Shown: piece after piece, positions 44,260 to 54,500 of the stretch | Layout of the letters: the number at the start of each line of letters is the position of its first letter | How positions within the stretch are numbered: position 1 is the stretch's first letter | The notes under the pieces: generated by a model | What the model was told of the DNA's origin: nothing | What the model saw: the letters and a program-made list of their open reading frames with translations, nothing else | Databases searched by the model: none | Source: Victivallales bacterium | Lineage (GTDB): Bacteria; Verrucomicrobiota; Lentisphaeria; Oligosphaerales; Oligosphaeraceae | Length of the DNA stretch: 63,214 bases | NCBI GenBank assembly: GCA_017548425.1 | Contig: JAFZAB010000188.1 | Span: forward strand, 1 to 63,214 | Direction: 5' to 3' | Made by a program: the position numbers and the translations under genes

Positions 44260-45348
44260 CTACCAGATCGACTCTTGGACGAAGATGATATCGCCGTTCT
44301 GAAGCGTTTCGTCACGTTCCATGTTTTCGATGGAATTATAGAGTTTCTTCAGGTTGAGTTTTCTGATTAACTTATTACGGATGAGTGTGATGTCGTTCTG
44401 CTTGGCGACTTGCGTGAAACCGCCTGCGAGGGCGATGGCCTGGGAAGCGGTGATTGTCTTGTCCGGCGGGAGGGTGAGAGGGCCGGGCTTTCTAACTTCG
44501 CCAAGAACGTAGATTTGTTCCGCGGCACCGACGAGCACATAGTCTCCGGGGGTGATACGGACATCATTTTCATAATTGCCAAGGACTTGTGATTTGAGTG
44601 ATGCGGGAATCATGTCACGATTGCCTTTGGCATCTGTGCGAATGATGCAAATATTGCCGGCGTCCGCGCCTGATTTCATGCTGCCAGCGCGGATGATGAG
44701 TTCGGAGACGAGCGGGGGACGCTGCGTATCGATGAAAATTGTGGTCGGGCTGTTGACTTCACCAGCGATGAAGACCGGCGGGGCTTTCGGAACGATGAGC
44801 GTGTCTTCCGGAAGAAGCTTGAAATCGTCACCGCCGCTTTGGCGGGAGGCGAGTGCGCTGACATCAATCTTATGGCGGACAAGCTTTCCTTCAGAGCGCC
44901 TGAGGACGGCAACGTTATTGAGATCCGCGCTTTCCGTGAAACCGCCAGCCGCGCTGAGGGCCTGCAAGGCGGTCATGCGTCCGTAAGTGGGCAATTCCAT
45001 GGACTGTGAGGATTTAACTTCACCGAGAATGTAAATACGGCGGGGACCCCAGCCCTGAACAAAGACATCGACATGCGGATCCTGGACTTGTTTTGCGTTT
45101 GCAAGGCGTTTTTCGATTTCTTCGGCGATAGCGCGAGCTGTCTTGCCGCTTGCTTCAATGGTGCCGCACAACGGATAGCGGAACGTCCCGTCTTCCTCAA
45201 TGCGGACGGTTTTGCTGAATTCTGCGACACGGAAGACTTGGATTGAAAGTACATCACCAGGTTGCAAGGTGGAGGCTTTCCAGTCATCGGTTGTCTGGGC
45301 TAATGCAAAACAAGAAATGAGAATCAGGGCGAAAGTCAGGTTGCGCAT
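44260..45348 (-). CDS. wza: Wza-type polysaccharide export protein
   Basis: A 362-residue periplasmic/outer-membrane protein with a signal peptide (ALILISCFALAQ). It starts with the poly-export domain (LQPGDVLSIQVFRVAEF...VDVFVQGWGP) and continues with SLBB domains (RIYILGEVKSSQSMEL, VFIAGEVNSPTTIFI, IYVLGEVRKPGPLTL). It lacks a lipobox Cys, unlike classical Wza. It makes the outer-membrane channel for the polymer. Between the barrel gene and wzc on one strand, as expected for a Wza-Wzc operon. Confidence 0.92.
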   Translation of the reverse strand: MRNLTFALILISCFALAQTTDDWKASTLQPGDVLSIQVFRVAEFSKTVRIEEDGTFRYPLCGTIEASGKTARAIAEEIEKRLANAKQVQDPHVDVFVQGWGPRRIYILGEVKSSQSMELPTYGRMTALQALSAAGGFTESADLNNVAVLRRSEGKLVRHKIDVSALASRQSGGDDFKLLPEDTLIVPKAPPVFIAGEVNSPTTIFIDTQRPPLVSELIIRAGSMKSGADAGNICIIRTDAKGNRDMIPASLKSQVLGNYENDVRITPGDYVLVGAAEQIYVLGEVRKPGPLTLPPDKTITASQAIALAGGFTQVAKQNDITLIRNKLIRKLNLKKLYNSIENMERDETLQNGDIIFVQESIW

Positions 45349-45401
45349 GATAGTTGCTCGTGGGATAATATTGGCAGTTGATTATTAGAATAAAGTTGTT
45401 T

Positions 45402-46604
45402 TCAATACGTGAATTTGACTCCGAGCCAGCATTCATTGACATCGTAGTCTTTATTGGAGAGGTATTTGTATTTGTTCTTCTCGTACTCGTAGCCAAGATA
45501 GGCGGAGAAACGGCTGGAGAATTTATAGTCCAGATTGGCGAAAAATGCATATTCCGTGCAATCATACATGGTGTTGCGTTCGTCTCTCATATCCATGCTC
45601 ACACCTGGGGAGAAGGAGATTCTGTGGGTGATCTGCCATGTGGCCCGGAGGGAGTTATAGTATGAGACACGCCCGCCGCGGCCGGAACCTGTATCTTCCC
45701 ATTCGAGGCTGGAGATATAGGTGAAATAGAAGTTGGTGACAGGGAAATAGCGGAACGTCATGTTGGCGACAGGTTCCCAGTCGCCGTCGCCGTTGGTGCC
45801 TTCGGAGCGGCCTGTGTATTCCGTGCGGGAGGCGCCGACGCCAAGATGGACAGTGAATTTGCTGCTCTGGCGGTAGTCGATGAATGGCTTGACCTCATAG
45901 GTCTTGGAGTCGTTATGCGATTTGCTGTTCCGGTACTTTTTTTCACTGTAGGAACTGTTGATACCAAGCTTGATTTTGTCGGTCAGATTATAATATGGCG
46001 CAGCCCCGAACTTATAGCTCTGGTATGATTTATCCTTGTAGTCGGAGTCCGTATAATATTTGTTGAAATATTGGGAGGAGAGGACGACGCCCCAACGGGC
46101 GAATTTGAGCAGATCGTAGGTCAGACCGATGCGGTTGTCGATATGCGTGGTACGATTCGTGTCCGATGAATCGTAGCGTTCATTGACGCTGCGGGACGAG
46201 AGGGTGAGCATGAGGCGGTCATTGCCGAGCAAGTCTATGCCGCCCATGATGAACGGGGAGATGTTCCATTTGAATTCGGTGTCGTCGCTGCTCTTGGCGT
46301 AATATTCGTAGGAGATGTCACCTACGACACCGTATTTGCCGTTTTCGTAATTTTTATACCAGTCTAGCGACAGCCCACATTCGTTGATGAAGGAACCAAC
46401 TTGGTTGTTAGCACGGTTGTGGATATTGTCGTTATAGCGGACTTCCTCGAACGCGGAGAGTGACAATTTGTTCGGGATGGCGGCCGCAGCCGTTTCAAAA
46501 TACTCGCTCAGGAAAGACTGGGCTTGGAGTTGAGACATGCAAATGCTTGAAATCAAGACACCTGCTACGACTTTGAAAGAACGGGAAATGCTCCTCATGT
46601 CCAT
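45402..46604 (-). CDS. outer-membrane beta-barrel protein of the polysaccharide locus
   Basis: A 400-residue exported protein with a signal peptide (VVAGVLISSICMSQLQAQ). The mature protein consists of alternating aromatic strands (for example YSHSYDV/WNISPFIMGG, YLGYEYEKNKYKYL) ending in an aromatic residue (GVKFTY), as in outer-membrane barrels. Such proteins accompany Wza/Wzc systems and probably form a porin-like export or capsule-anchoring barrel. Start at MDMRSIS, or a TTG 5 codons upstream; a first start cannot be fixed. Beside wza and followed by a hairpin gap, then a small secreted protein. Confidence 0.72.
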   Translation of the reverse strand: MDMRSISRSFKVVAGVLISSICMSQLQAQSFLSEYFETAAAAIPNKLSLSAFEEVRYNDNIHNRANNQVGSFINECGLSLDWYKNYENGKYGVVGDISYEYYAKSSDDTEFKWNISPFIMGGIDLLGNDRLMLTLSSRSVNERYDSSDTNRTTHIDNRIGLTYDLLKFARWGVVLSSQYFNKYYTDSDYKDKSYQSYKFGAAPYYNLTDKIKLGINSSYSEKKYRNSKSHNDSKTYEVKPFIDYRQSSKFTVHLGVGASRTEYTGRSEGTNGDGDWEPVANMTFRYFPVTNFYFTYISSLEWEDTGSGRGGRVSYYNSLRATWQITHRISFSPGVSMDMRDERNTMYDCTEYAFFANLDYKFSSRFSAYLGYEYEKNKYKYLSNKDYDVNECWLGVKFTY

Positions 46605-46642
46605 GTTGTCGCCCCACAAGGTAAAAAATAAATGAAAAAAAA

Positions 46643-46677
46643 GGCTGGATTCCGGATCAAGAGGCCGGAAGCCAGCC
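46643..46677 (-). terminator. terminator after the small secreted protein gene
   Basis: A 13-base-pair stem with one mismatch (46643-46655 with 46665-46677), followed on the minus strand by eight T residues. It separates the small secreted protein gene from the barrel gene, which implies a separate transcript for the latter or partial read-through. Confidence 0.8.
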
Positions 46678-46698
46678 TAAATAATTAATGCAAAACGA

Positions 46699-47139
46699 TT
46701 AGCGAGCGTTGACGGTGGGGTCTGTGCTCAGCGTGGGTTTTTCGACGGCGGCCTTAGGAATGTCTTCCTTGATGACGGAACCCGTCGTGGTGTCGGTTTC
46801 GATGACGGTGATGTTGTACTTGCCACCGGCGGCTTTGGTAACAGAGATGTTTCCAAGCGCGTTGAGGGCTTCGACGGCGGCAGGGGCCTGCTTCTTCAGC
46901 GTGGCGGTGTTGAGGGCCGTCTTGATGGCGTTCAGGATGACAGCCTGCTGCTTGGCAGTGGCGTTTTGGAATTCGTCGCTGCCGAGCAGATCGGTGATTT
47001 CGGTCATGTTACCGTCCTTGATGCAGGCGGTGGCGACTTTCTTGATGGCAGTTGCGCTGTCTTCAACTGTAAGCGCGAAGGCGCTGACAGAACCGAGCGC
47101 GAGGACTGCGACGAGCAGGATTGCAATTGACTTCTTCAT
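46699..47139 (-). CDS. small secreted protein
   Basis: A 146-residue exported protein with a signal peptide (KKSIAILLVAVLALGSVSAFA). The mature part is helical and low in aromatic residues (ATACIKDGNMTEITDLLGSDEFQ...), without a known family. Start at MKKSIAI because the preceding in-frame codons are not signal-like and CCAAAAGAGG-type sequence precedes it. It sits inside the polysaccharide locus and is bounded by its own terminator, which suggests strong independent expression. Function unknown. Confidence 0.7.
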   Translation of the reverse strand: MKKSIAILLVAVLALGSVSAFALTVEDSATAIKKVATACIKDGNMTEITDLLGSDEFQNATAKQQAVILNAIKTALNTATLKKQAPAAVEALNALGNISVTKAAGGKYNITVIETDTTTGSVIKEDIPKAAVEKPTLSTDPTVNAR

Positions 47140-47215
47140 GACTCTACCTCTTTTGGGTTGGTTTTTGGGGGACGTTTTTATTCTAATGGACATTAAAAAC
47201 AAAGGATTTTAAATT

Positions 47216-47243
47216 AATATAGTTTTATCTTTGCAATAGACAA
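47216..47243 (-). promoter_or_regulatory. candidate promoter of the small secreted protein
   Basis: Minus-strand TTGTCT (47238-47243) and TATATT (47216-47221), 16 bases apart, about 77 bases before the ATG. The surrounding 175-base gap is strongly AT-rich. Confidence 0.4.
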
Positions 47244-47314
47244 ATAATTTTTTTTATTTTTTTTGATTTTTGCAAGAAAATGCAATGTGGAGACAGGAGT
47301 TGAAAAAATCTTTT

Positions 47315-48181
47315 TCATGCGCTTATCAGTCTTTTGAGGTATTGCCCGTATTCCGTTTTGAGCAAATTGCCAATGGAATCAAGGACTTGCGCCTTTGTCA
47401 TCCATTTGTTCATCAAGGCAATTTCCTGCAGACAGGCAATCTGGAGGCTTTGGCGGGTTTCGATGGTTCGGATGAAATTGGCGGCGTCCAGAAGGGATTC
47501 ATGGGTTCCCGTGTCAAGCCAGGCGTATCCTCTGCCGAGGCGGACGACGCGGAGATCGCCGCGGCGAAGATAGGCGTTGTTGACGTCCGTGATCTCCAAT
47601 TCGCCTCTGGCGGAGGGCTTTAGGGATTTTGCGATGTCGATGACATCGTTGTCGTAGAAATAAAGGCCTGTGACGGCGTAGTTGGATTTTGGATTCTGCG
47701 GCTTTTCCTCTATGGAGAGGACTTTGAAATTCTCGTCGAATTCAACGACGCCGAAACGTTGCGGGTCTCGAACGTAGTATCCGAAGACAGTGGCTCCGGA
47801 GGTCTGGGCGGCGGCGCTTTGGAGGAGATCTCCCAAGTTGGCTCCGTAGAAGATGTTGTCACCGAGGATGAGGCAGACGTTGTCTTGCCCTATGAATTTT
47901 TCACCGATGATGAAGGCCTGAGCGAGGCCATCGGGGCTCGGTTGGACGGCGTAGGAGAGGTTGACGCCGAAATGCGAGCCGTCGCCTAGCAGGCGGATGA
48001 AGGCGGGCTGGTCTTCAGGCGTCGTGATGATGAGAATGTCTTGGATGCCCGCCAACATGAGAACGCTGACGGGATAGTAGATCATCGGTTTGTCATAGAC
48101 GGGCAGAAGCTGCTTGGAGACTCCCATGGTGATGGGATGCAGCCGTGTTCCCGCGCCGCCTGCGAGGACTATGCCTTTCAT
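47315..48181 (-). CDS. rfbA: glucose-1-phosphate thymidylyltransferase
   Basis: Makes dTDP-glucose from glucose 1-phosphate and dTTP, first step of dTDP-rhamnose synthesis. 288 residues, normal. Marks: [35 protein letters not shown] and [26 protein letters not shown], plus [12 protein letters not shown]. Start at [16 protein letters not shown] precedes at long distance. rfbB follows on the same strand upstream; rfbC and rfbD are not nearby, so rhamnose synthesis would need genes elsewhere. Confidence 0.96.
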   Translation of the reverse strand: MKGIVLAGGAGTRLHPITMGVSKQLLPVYDKPMIYYPVSVLMLAGIQDILIITTPEDQPAFIRLLGDGSHFGVNLSYAVQPSPDGLAQAFIIGEKFIGQDNVCLILGDNIFYGANLGDLLQSAAAQTSGATVFGYYVRDPQRFGVVEFDENFKVLSIEEKPQNPKSNYAVTGLYFYDNDVIDIAKSLKPSARGELEITDVNNAYLRRGDLRVVRLGRGYAWLDTGTHESLLDAANFIRTIETRQSLQIACLQEIALMNKWMTKAQVLDSIGNLLKTEYGQYLKRLISA

Positions 48182-48236
48182 GGAAAATGTGTCCTTTTTA
48201 TAACATATATTAATATAATGTAAAGGAAATCGTTGA

Positions 48237-48265
48237 AAAGTCATCGTCGTTGGCGATGACTTTTT
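48237..48265. terminator. hairpin between rfbA and rfbB
   Basis: Ten-base-pair stem AAAGTCATCG/CGATGACTTT with a 7-base loop and T runs on both sides (five on plus). It lies after rfbB on the minus strand and before the rfbA start, so it may attenuate read-through into rfbA. Confidence 0.6.
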
Positions 48266-48283
48266 GACCGTCGTGGTGGTGGG

Positions 48284-49339
48284 TCACGCTTTTCCGCCGA
48301 GGCGTTGGCCGGCGTATTTCTTTTCACGGATGGGTTTCCACCACCATGCGTTATCCAGATACCACTGGACTGTTTTGCAGATGCCTGTGTCGAAATTCTC
48401 CTCCGGTTTCCATCCGAGTTCTTTCTGGAGTTTGTCCGAATCAATGGCGTAGCGAAGGTCATGGCCGGGGCGGTCTGTGACGAAGACGATCTGGTCGGCA
48501 TAGTTGCCTTGCGCTTTCGGACGGAGATCGTCGAGAATAGCGCAGATGGTTTTGACGACTTCGAGATTTGTTCGTTCGTTATGGCCGCCGATGTTGTATG
48601 TCTCTCCGGGAACGCCCTTTTCGTTGATGAGCCATAGGGCTTTGGCGTGGTCTTCGACATAGAGCCAGTCTCGCACGTTCTCTCCTTTGCCGTAGATTGG
48701 CAATTGCTTGCCGTCCAATGCGTTGAGGATGACGAGCGGAATCAGTTTCTCTGGAAAATGGAAGGGACCGTAGTTGTTGGAACAGTTGCTGAGAAGGACA
48801 GGAAGGTTGAACGTATGCCCCCATGCGCGGACGAGATGGTCGCTTGACGCCTTGGAGGCAGAGTAGGGGGATTTCGGATCGTAGGGGGTGGTCTCCTTGA
48901 AGAAACCTGCCGCGCCGAGACTGCCATAGACTTCGTCCGTTGAGATGTGCTGGAAACGGAAGGCGGCTTTGCGTTCGTCTGGAAGGGGGCGCCAGTATTC
49001 AAGAGCGCATTGAAGCAGATTGGCGGTTCCGAGCACGTTCGTTTTGACGAAGCAGAGCGGATCGTCGATGGAGCGGTCCACATGGCTTTCGGCGGCCAGA
49101 TGCATGATGGTGTCTGGCTGGAATTCGTCGAAAAGGCGTTTGACGGCGACTGGATCGCAGATGTCGGCCTGCTCGAAATGGTAGAGCGGTGATTTTTCGA
49201 CGGATTGGAGGCTTTCCAGATTGCCCGCGTATGTCAGTTTGTCAAGATTGACGACTTCTGCAAGGCGGTTGCCGACCAGATGCCGGATGAGCGCGGAACC
49301 GATGAAGCCCGCACCACCTGTCACGATGACTTTTTTCAT
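48284..49339 (-). CDS. rfbB: dTDP-glucose 4,6-dehydratase
   Basis: Converts dTDP-glucose to the 4-keto-6-deoxy form, second step of dTDP-rhamnose synthesis. 351 residues. NAD site [17 protein letters not shown], catalytic [14 protein letters not shown] and [34 protein letters not shown] (YxxxK) are present. AAGGAGGAAAC ribosome-binding site. Adjacent to the fused sugar transferase gene and upstream of rfbA on one strand, so likely one operon. Confidence 0.97.
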   Translation of the reverse strand: MKKVIVTGGAGFIGSALIRHLVGNRLAEVVNLDKLTYAGNLESLQSVEKSPLYHFEQADICDPVAVKRLFDEFQPDTIMHLAAESHVDRSIDDPLCFVKTNVLGTANLLQCALEYWRPLPDERKAAFRFQHISTDEVYGSLGAAGFFKETTPYDPKSPYSASKASSDHLVRAWGHTFNLPVLLSNCSNNYGPFHFPEKLIPLVILNALDGKQLPIYGKGENVRDWLYVEDHAKALWLINEKGVPGETYNIGGHNERTNLEVVKTICAILDDLRPKAQGNYADQIVFVTDRPGHDLRYAIDSDKLQKELGWKPEENFDTGICKTVQWYLDNAWWWKPIREKKYAGQRLGGKA

Positions 49340-49390
49340 GTTTCCTCCTTGACTTATTATGGACTGGTTAGATAAATAGGAATAATGCTA

Positions 49391-51262
49391 TCAACTGTAA
49401 TCCACCTCTGTGCAACGGTATTGCGTGAGGCGGATATCATGTTTTTTGCAGAATTCCATCAGTTTTTCCCGCTCTTGCGGCTGGAAGTTGTCCGCACAGA
49501 CAACGATTTTTCCAAGACGGTGTTTTTCATGGATTTGCGCAAGGTCTTCCAGCGTGCCGAGCACACGAAGACCATAGCAATAGCTGTGGCTGTAGCGTTT
49601 GTCACAGGTGATGAAACCGATGATGTTTTCCCGTCCTGCGCGGCCGATGTCGATCATGACTGAATTGACGTACATGCGACCTTGCGGGCAGATTCCGCAA
49701 AGAAGCGTCACGATGTTGGGAGTCGTGTCGGCATATGTTGCGCTGATGTGCTGCCGTACGAGAGCCATTCGCAGGGCGTGGAAGAGCATGCGTTCGCCGA
49801 CGATGGCGGCGTCTGCGATAGCGGTGGCGGCGATGAATTCACGGAACGTGAAGGAGTAGAATTGGAAGATGGCGTTGAAGATGGCGGAAATGGCGAATGC
49901 TCCGACAACGGTGACCAGGAGTCGGAAGTATTCCTCTGTGGAGGGGTAGTTCCAAAAAACAGAGTAGGTGCGCGAGAAGATAATGACCACGAAGAGCGGT
50001 ACGATGAAAAAAGCGGTTTCGAGAAGGTCCAGTCGGTCTCTGGCGATGATGAAGGCAGCGATGCAGACAAACACATCCCATATAGGATTCAAGACGTTGA
50101 GCAGGAGGCCGAAACGTGGTTTTTCGTAGTTTTTATAGACGATTTCCGTCGAATGCCATAATTCAATGTTCGCATAACGGTATATGCAGATGGCGATGCT
50201 GGCGAAGACAATGATGAAGGCCAGCCACCATAGTCTGGGGGGGATGAAGAGGATGCTGATGCCGACACAAGCCATGACAATTGCCAGCAGGTAGATGTTG
50301 GAGACGGTCTTCCGTTGGTTTTTGTGGTAGAAGTCAAGCAGACGATGATGGATATGGTCTTTATCCGCCTTCCCCAGAGCAATGAGATGCTTTATCAAGC
50401 GTTTTAAGATATTCTCATGATGTTCTGGATCCTCCTGTACAGGATTGATAATGCGACGCCAGACGGCGAAGCAAATGTCCAGCACGGGGACGCCGCAGAC
50501 CAGAATTGGAATCACGACGGCGGAGATGGTGGCGATTTGGCATGTTGCGTTAAGTCCCGCCACTCCAAGAATATAGCCAATGCACATGCTACCTGTGTCC
50601 CCCATGAAGAGTTTGGCGGGATGCCAGTTGTAATAAAGGAATCCGACGAGTGCACCAGCGAGTATGAGTAGAATCAGCGCGTTGAAGCGGCTTCCCGTGA
50701 ACCATGTGATGAAGGCGAGAGCGATTGCGGAAATGGCGCCGATGCCGCCGGCGAGACCGTCCACGCCGTCGATCATGTTGAACGCATTGATCATGGCGGT
50801 GATCCAGAAAATGGTGAGGAATGCGCTGATTGATGTGGCGATGTGGCATTTCGCGTGCAGGTCGATATGCACTCCTAGATACCATGCGAAGGCGGCCGTG
50901 ATGATTTGGAAGATGAACTTTACCTTCGCCGGCAGGCGGAATTTGTCATCAATGATGCCCAACGGCATGAGAATGGCGAGCGGGATGAAGATCTTCAGCG
51001 ATGTCCAATCTGGTTTGCAGAGCCCTATGTCGCGTCCAAAATAGGCATAGGCGGCGGTAATGCCGAGGAAGGCCACCATGATGGCGATGCCGCCGCCGCG
51101 AGCGAGTTCCGTATCATGGATGTGGCGGTTGCCAGGTTTGTCTGACATGCCGAAATACAGAAGCACTGGAATGATGGCATGCGTCAGCACCAACGACAGC
51201 AGCAACGCCGTCGCTGGCACTAGCAGGCAGATCGCCAGAATTCGAATGCCTTCATTGCTCAT
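49391..51262 (-). CDS. WecA-type sugar-1-P transferase fused to a C-terminal membrane/CoA-binding-like module
   Basis: A 623-residue membrane protein. Residues about 15-310 form a MraY/WecA-type transferase (FNMIDGVDGLAGGIGAISAI with Mg-binding Asp residues, AKLFMGDTGSMCIGY, KDHIHHRLLDF). Residues about 340-470 add four to five membrane helices and residues 500-623 a soluble module (GRAGRENIIGFITCDKRYSHSYCYG...LRVLGTLEDLAQI...KIVVCADNFQ), resembling the CoA-binding-like domain of polysaccharide nucleotide-sugar proteins (CapD/WbpM N-terminal type). It likely starts the exopolysaccharide unit. Start at MSNEGIR, because no better site is seen. Confidence 0.8.
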   Translation of the reverse strand: MSNEGIRILAICLLVPATALLLSLVLTHAIIPVLLYFGMSDKPGNRHIHDTELARGGGIAIMVAFLGITAAYAYFGRDIGLCKPDWTSLKIFIPLAILMPLGIIDDKFRLPAKVKFIFQIITAAFAWYLGVHIDLHAKCHIATSISAFLTIFWITAMINAFNMIDGVDGLAGGIGAISAIALAFITWFTGSRFNALILLILAGALVGFLYYNWHPAKLFMGDTGSMCIGYILGVAGLNATCQIATISAVVIPILVCGVPVLDICFAVWRRIINPVQEDPEHHENILKRLIKHLIALGKADKDHIHHRLLDFYHKNQRKTVSNIYLLAIVMACVGISILFIPPRLWWLAFIIVFASIAICIYRYANIELWHSTEIVYKNYEKPRFGLLLNVLNPIWDVFVCIAAFIIARDRLDLLETAFFIVPLFVVIIFSRTYSVFWNYPSTEEYFRLLVTVVGAFAISAIFNAIFQFYSFTFREFIAATAIADAAIVGERMLFHALRMALVRQHISATYADTTPNIVTLLCGICPQGRMYVNSVMIDIGRAGRENIIGFITCDKRYSHSYCYGLRVLGTLEDLAQIHEKHRLGKIVVCADNFQPQEREKLMEFCKKHDIRLTQYRCTEVDYS

Positions 51263-51533
51263 GTTGATCACGGTTAAACAGGATGCGGATGAATCTCTTT
51301 CCAACATAATATGGCTTCATTTTGCTGTTTTCATAGAAAAGAGTCGAAAAAAAGGTGAAAATCGTCTATGCTGGACAGGAAACAGTGCATGAATCCATCC
51401 TGTTGGATATGGAAAAATGGCCTTCTTGCATCGACATACTCCATGAAGCGTTCGGAATGAATGGCATTTTTGCAATTATCCTTTATTTTATAAAGTAAGA
51501 AGATTTATCCCTTGATGAGCCAGAGAAGAATCC

Positions 51534-54500
51534 ATGTCAGATAAAAATTCATCCGAATACGATTACCCCCGCATGCAATTGCCATCCGGATCGGGCGGTC
51601 ATCATCACCACCATCACCCCCATCATCATTCCACGTCATCATCGTCGGAACAACGGCAACATCATCATTCAAGAGTCTGGAGTTCCATCCAGGAGAAGGC
51701 GAGCAAGGTGTTTCATGCGATGGCGAAAGTTCCGTTCGCACTCGCTCTTGCGCTTGTGGTCATCATGCCGTTGGCGTATTTCGGTGGCGAACGCTGGTGG
51801 TTGCCGTCGGTTTGGCTTGGGCTTGTTTTGGCATACACGATGTGGGGGCTTTCCGTCTGGTGGTGCGGAAAGGACTATGCGCATGTGAAAATTTCCGCCT
51901 GGGGGCTTCTGTTTCTTATTCCGTTATTGGTCGGTGCCTTGCAGTTGGCTCCGATTCGCGGTTTGACGAAGGTCTTGTCGCCGAAGGCGTTTGATCAATG
52001 GGTGGCCATGGAGGAGTTGGCGAAGGATATGGAGACGCCTGAACTCGAGCCAGAGGAATCGGATGACGCGGAGGCCGTAGCGGAAGCTTTGAAAGAAGCG
52101 GAAAAGCTTGATTTGAAGCGTAGTACGGTTCGTACGCGAGTGAGTGTATCGCCCGGTGACACCATGCAGATGTGCAGCTTGTTCGGCATCTGCCTGTTGA
52201 TGTTTATTTTGCTGACGAGCAAGATGCATCACACCTATCAGATACGGCTTGTTCTTTTGGCTATCGTCGTGACGGCTTTGGGCAACGCGATATTCGCGTT
52301 TGTCGAATCATTTGGAACGGTGGCGGCGGGAGTCAACCAACGGGAGTCGTTCAACGGTGTTTTCGGCAACCGTAACCATTTTGCGTTCATGATGATGATG
52401 GGCGTCATGTCAACGGTCGGCCTGATGGGTATCCTGACAGGTTCGAAGCGTCATGGCAGCAAGCTTGAGGCGTGGTGGACGAAACTGCAGGTGCCGTTGG
52501 GCATCATTCTGTTCGTGCTGTTGACGGCGATGGTCATGAGCTTGTCCAGAGGCGCTTTTATGGCGGCTGTTGTATCGATGTTGGTTTTCGGCGTGATTTG
52601 GGGATTCAGCTTCCGTGGGCAGTCGATGCATATGCGTCAGAAGACGTTCGCATTGCTGGCTGTTGTGGCCGTGGCGTTTTTGATCGGCATGCCATATGTG
52701 TTGGAACGGTTGTCAGAACGCTATGAGGCGTTGACGGCGGAGGATTTGACAGCGGATGCCCGCTATGAAGTCTGGAAGGACAGTTGCCGCATGATAAAGG
52801 ACTACTGGCGTTTTGGCGCTGGATTGGGTGGTTTCGAAACGTCTATCCAGCCCTATGAAGCAGGGCGTTTTACGGATGCGCGTATCGGCCATGCCCACAA
52901 TGATTTGTTGGAACTGACGTCGGAAGTCGGTGTGCCAGTGGCAGTTGTGTTGTTGATTGTGGCATTGGTGATGTGGGTTCGCTCGATGATTGTGATTCTG
53001 CATCATCAGGAGAGAACCTATAAATGGGCTGGACTTGGCGCGGGCGTGGCGTTGATAGGCGTCACGCTGCACGAATGTGTCGAATTCAACCTGCTCGCAT
53101 GGTCCAACGCTTTGGTTTTCACGGCGTTGCTGTCGGTTGTAGCCGTCTGTGGAAGCCGTCGTCATCGTCGTTTGAAACATGATAAGACGGAAGAGGAGAA
53201 AGCGAAGGAATCGGCGACGAACCGTGAGAAGAGACGGCAGAACCGCCATGACAGATGGCGTTGGCGTCTTGCGCTCATTCCGTTATCGCTGGCTGTTTTG
53301 GTCATTGGCGTTCCGATTTGCTTTAAGCGGATTCGCGCAGGTTGGAACTATTCGAAATTTCTTGATGATCTGCGGCAGCCAGTTGTCGAAGGAAAGCCTG
53401 TGAGATTCGATTGTGAACGTCGTATCAAGATGTTGCAGGATGTCATGCATTGCTGGCCGGACGATCATTACGTCCTTTGGCGCAGTTCCGCTGTTAAGGC
53501 GGAGGCCGCAGACGAATATAATGAAGAATATTGGAAAGAAGCCTGTGTGGAAAGTGCACGTTCTGTGATGACGGCACCAGGTGATGGCGATGCGGCTTTG
53601 CAATGCGCGATTTACTGGGAGGCCGCAAAGGATTGCTCCCAGATTACACGGACGCGTCGACTTATTATAAAATTGTATGATTGGGCGGTACTTTGCCAAC
53701 CGACGTTGGCGGCGACGCGTCGTCGGGCGGGCATGGCGGCCTATCGTGCCTATGTGCTTGCAGAGAGTTTTGAAGATCCAGAAGCCGCTTCGTTGAAGAA
53801 GAAGGCCCATGATCATCTGATGGCCGCATTGGCGTATGGCAGCAAATCATACGACTCGATATTCCCCGTGCTGGCTGATTTGCTTGGTGGCGTGAAACAA
53901 TTGGCGGAAGTCATTCCGGATAATTTGGATGCGCAGAAATCCATGGTTCGTCTCTTGTTGCGCCGTCGTCTTTTCGACGAGGCTCTCCAGCTGACGGACC
54001 GTCTTCAGAAAACGGATCTTGAACCAAAGGACAAATTGGATTTGCTTCAGACGAAATGCACGATTCTGGAAATGGCCGGTCGTGATGAAGATCGTGCGGA
54101 CGCATGGCGTGAGATGGTCGCCTTGCAGGAATCGCAACTTCCTCTGGATGAGGCGGCTGCGATATTTGAGGACGGTAATGCGCGCACGGCGCTCAACCTC
54201 CTGCTGAAGAAGCGCGGCAAAACCATTCTTTGTCCGCGTGAGATTCTGTTGGAGGCGCAGTTGCTATCCTTCCTTGGCAAATATGAAGAGACCATCCAGA
54301 CGTTGATGCGTCTTGCGTACATCGACGGTCCCGTCGAGCGGGAGGTCATTGATGAAGCGGAAAAGTTGCTTGGCGGTTCCAATAGTTCATGGAAGGAGTC
54401 GGTCGCCTTGCGTTCACGCTTCTTGGAAAAGGTCTTGCATGTGAAACGCGGCTTGCATGGCGATGCTCTTGCAAGGGATTTTGAGACGTTTGAGAAGGAT

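Noticed and set aside
51585..51680. Cloning-vector polyhistidine tag contamination
   Set aside because: The histidine codons continue in a natural frame with serine-rich sequence and there is no vector sequence around them.
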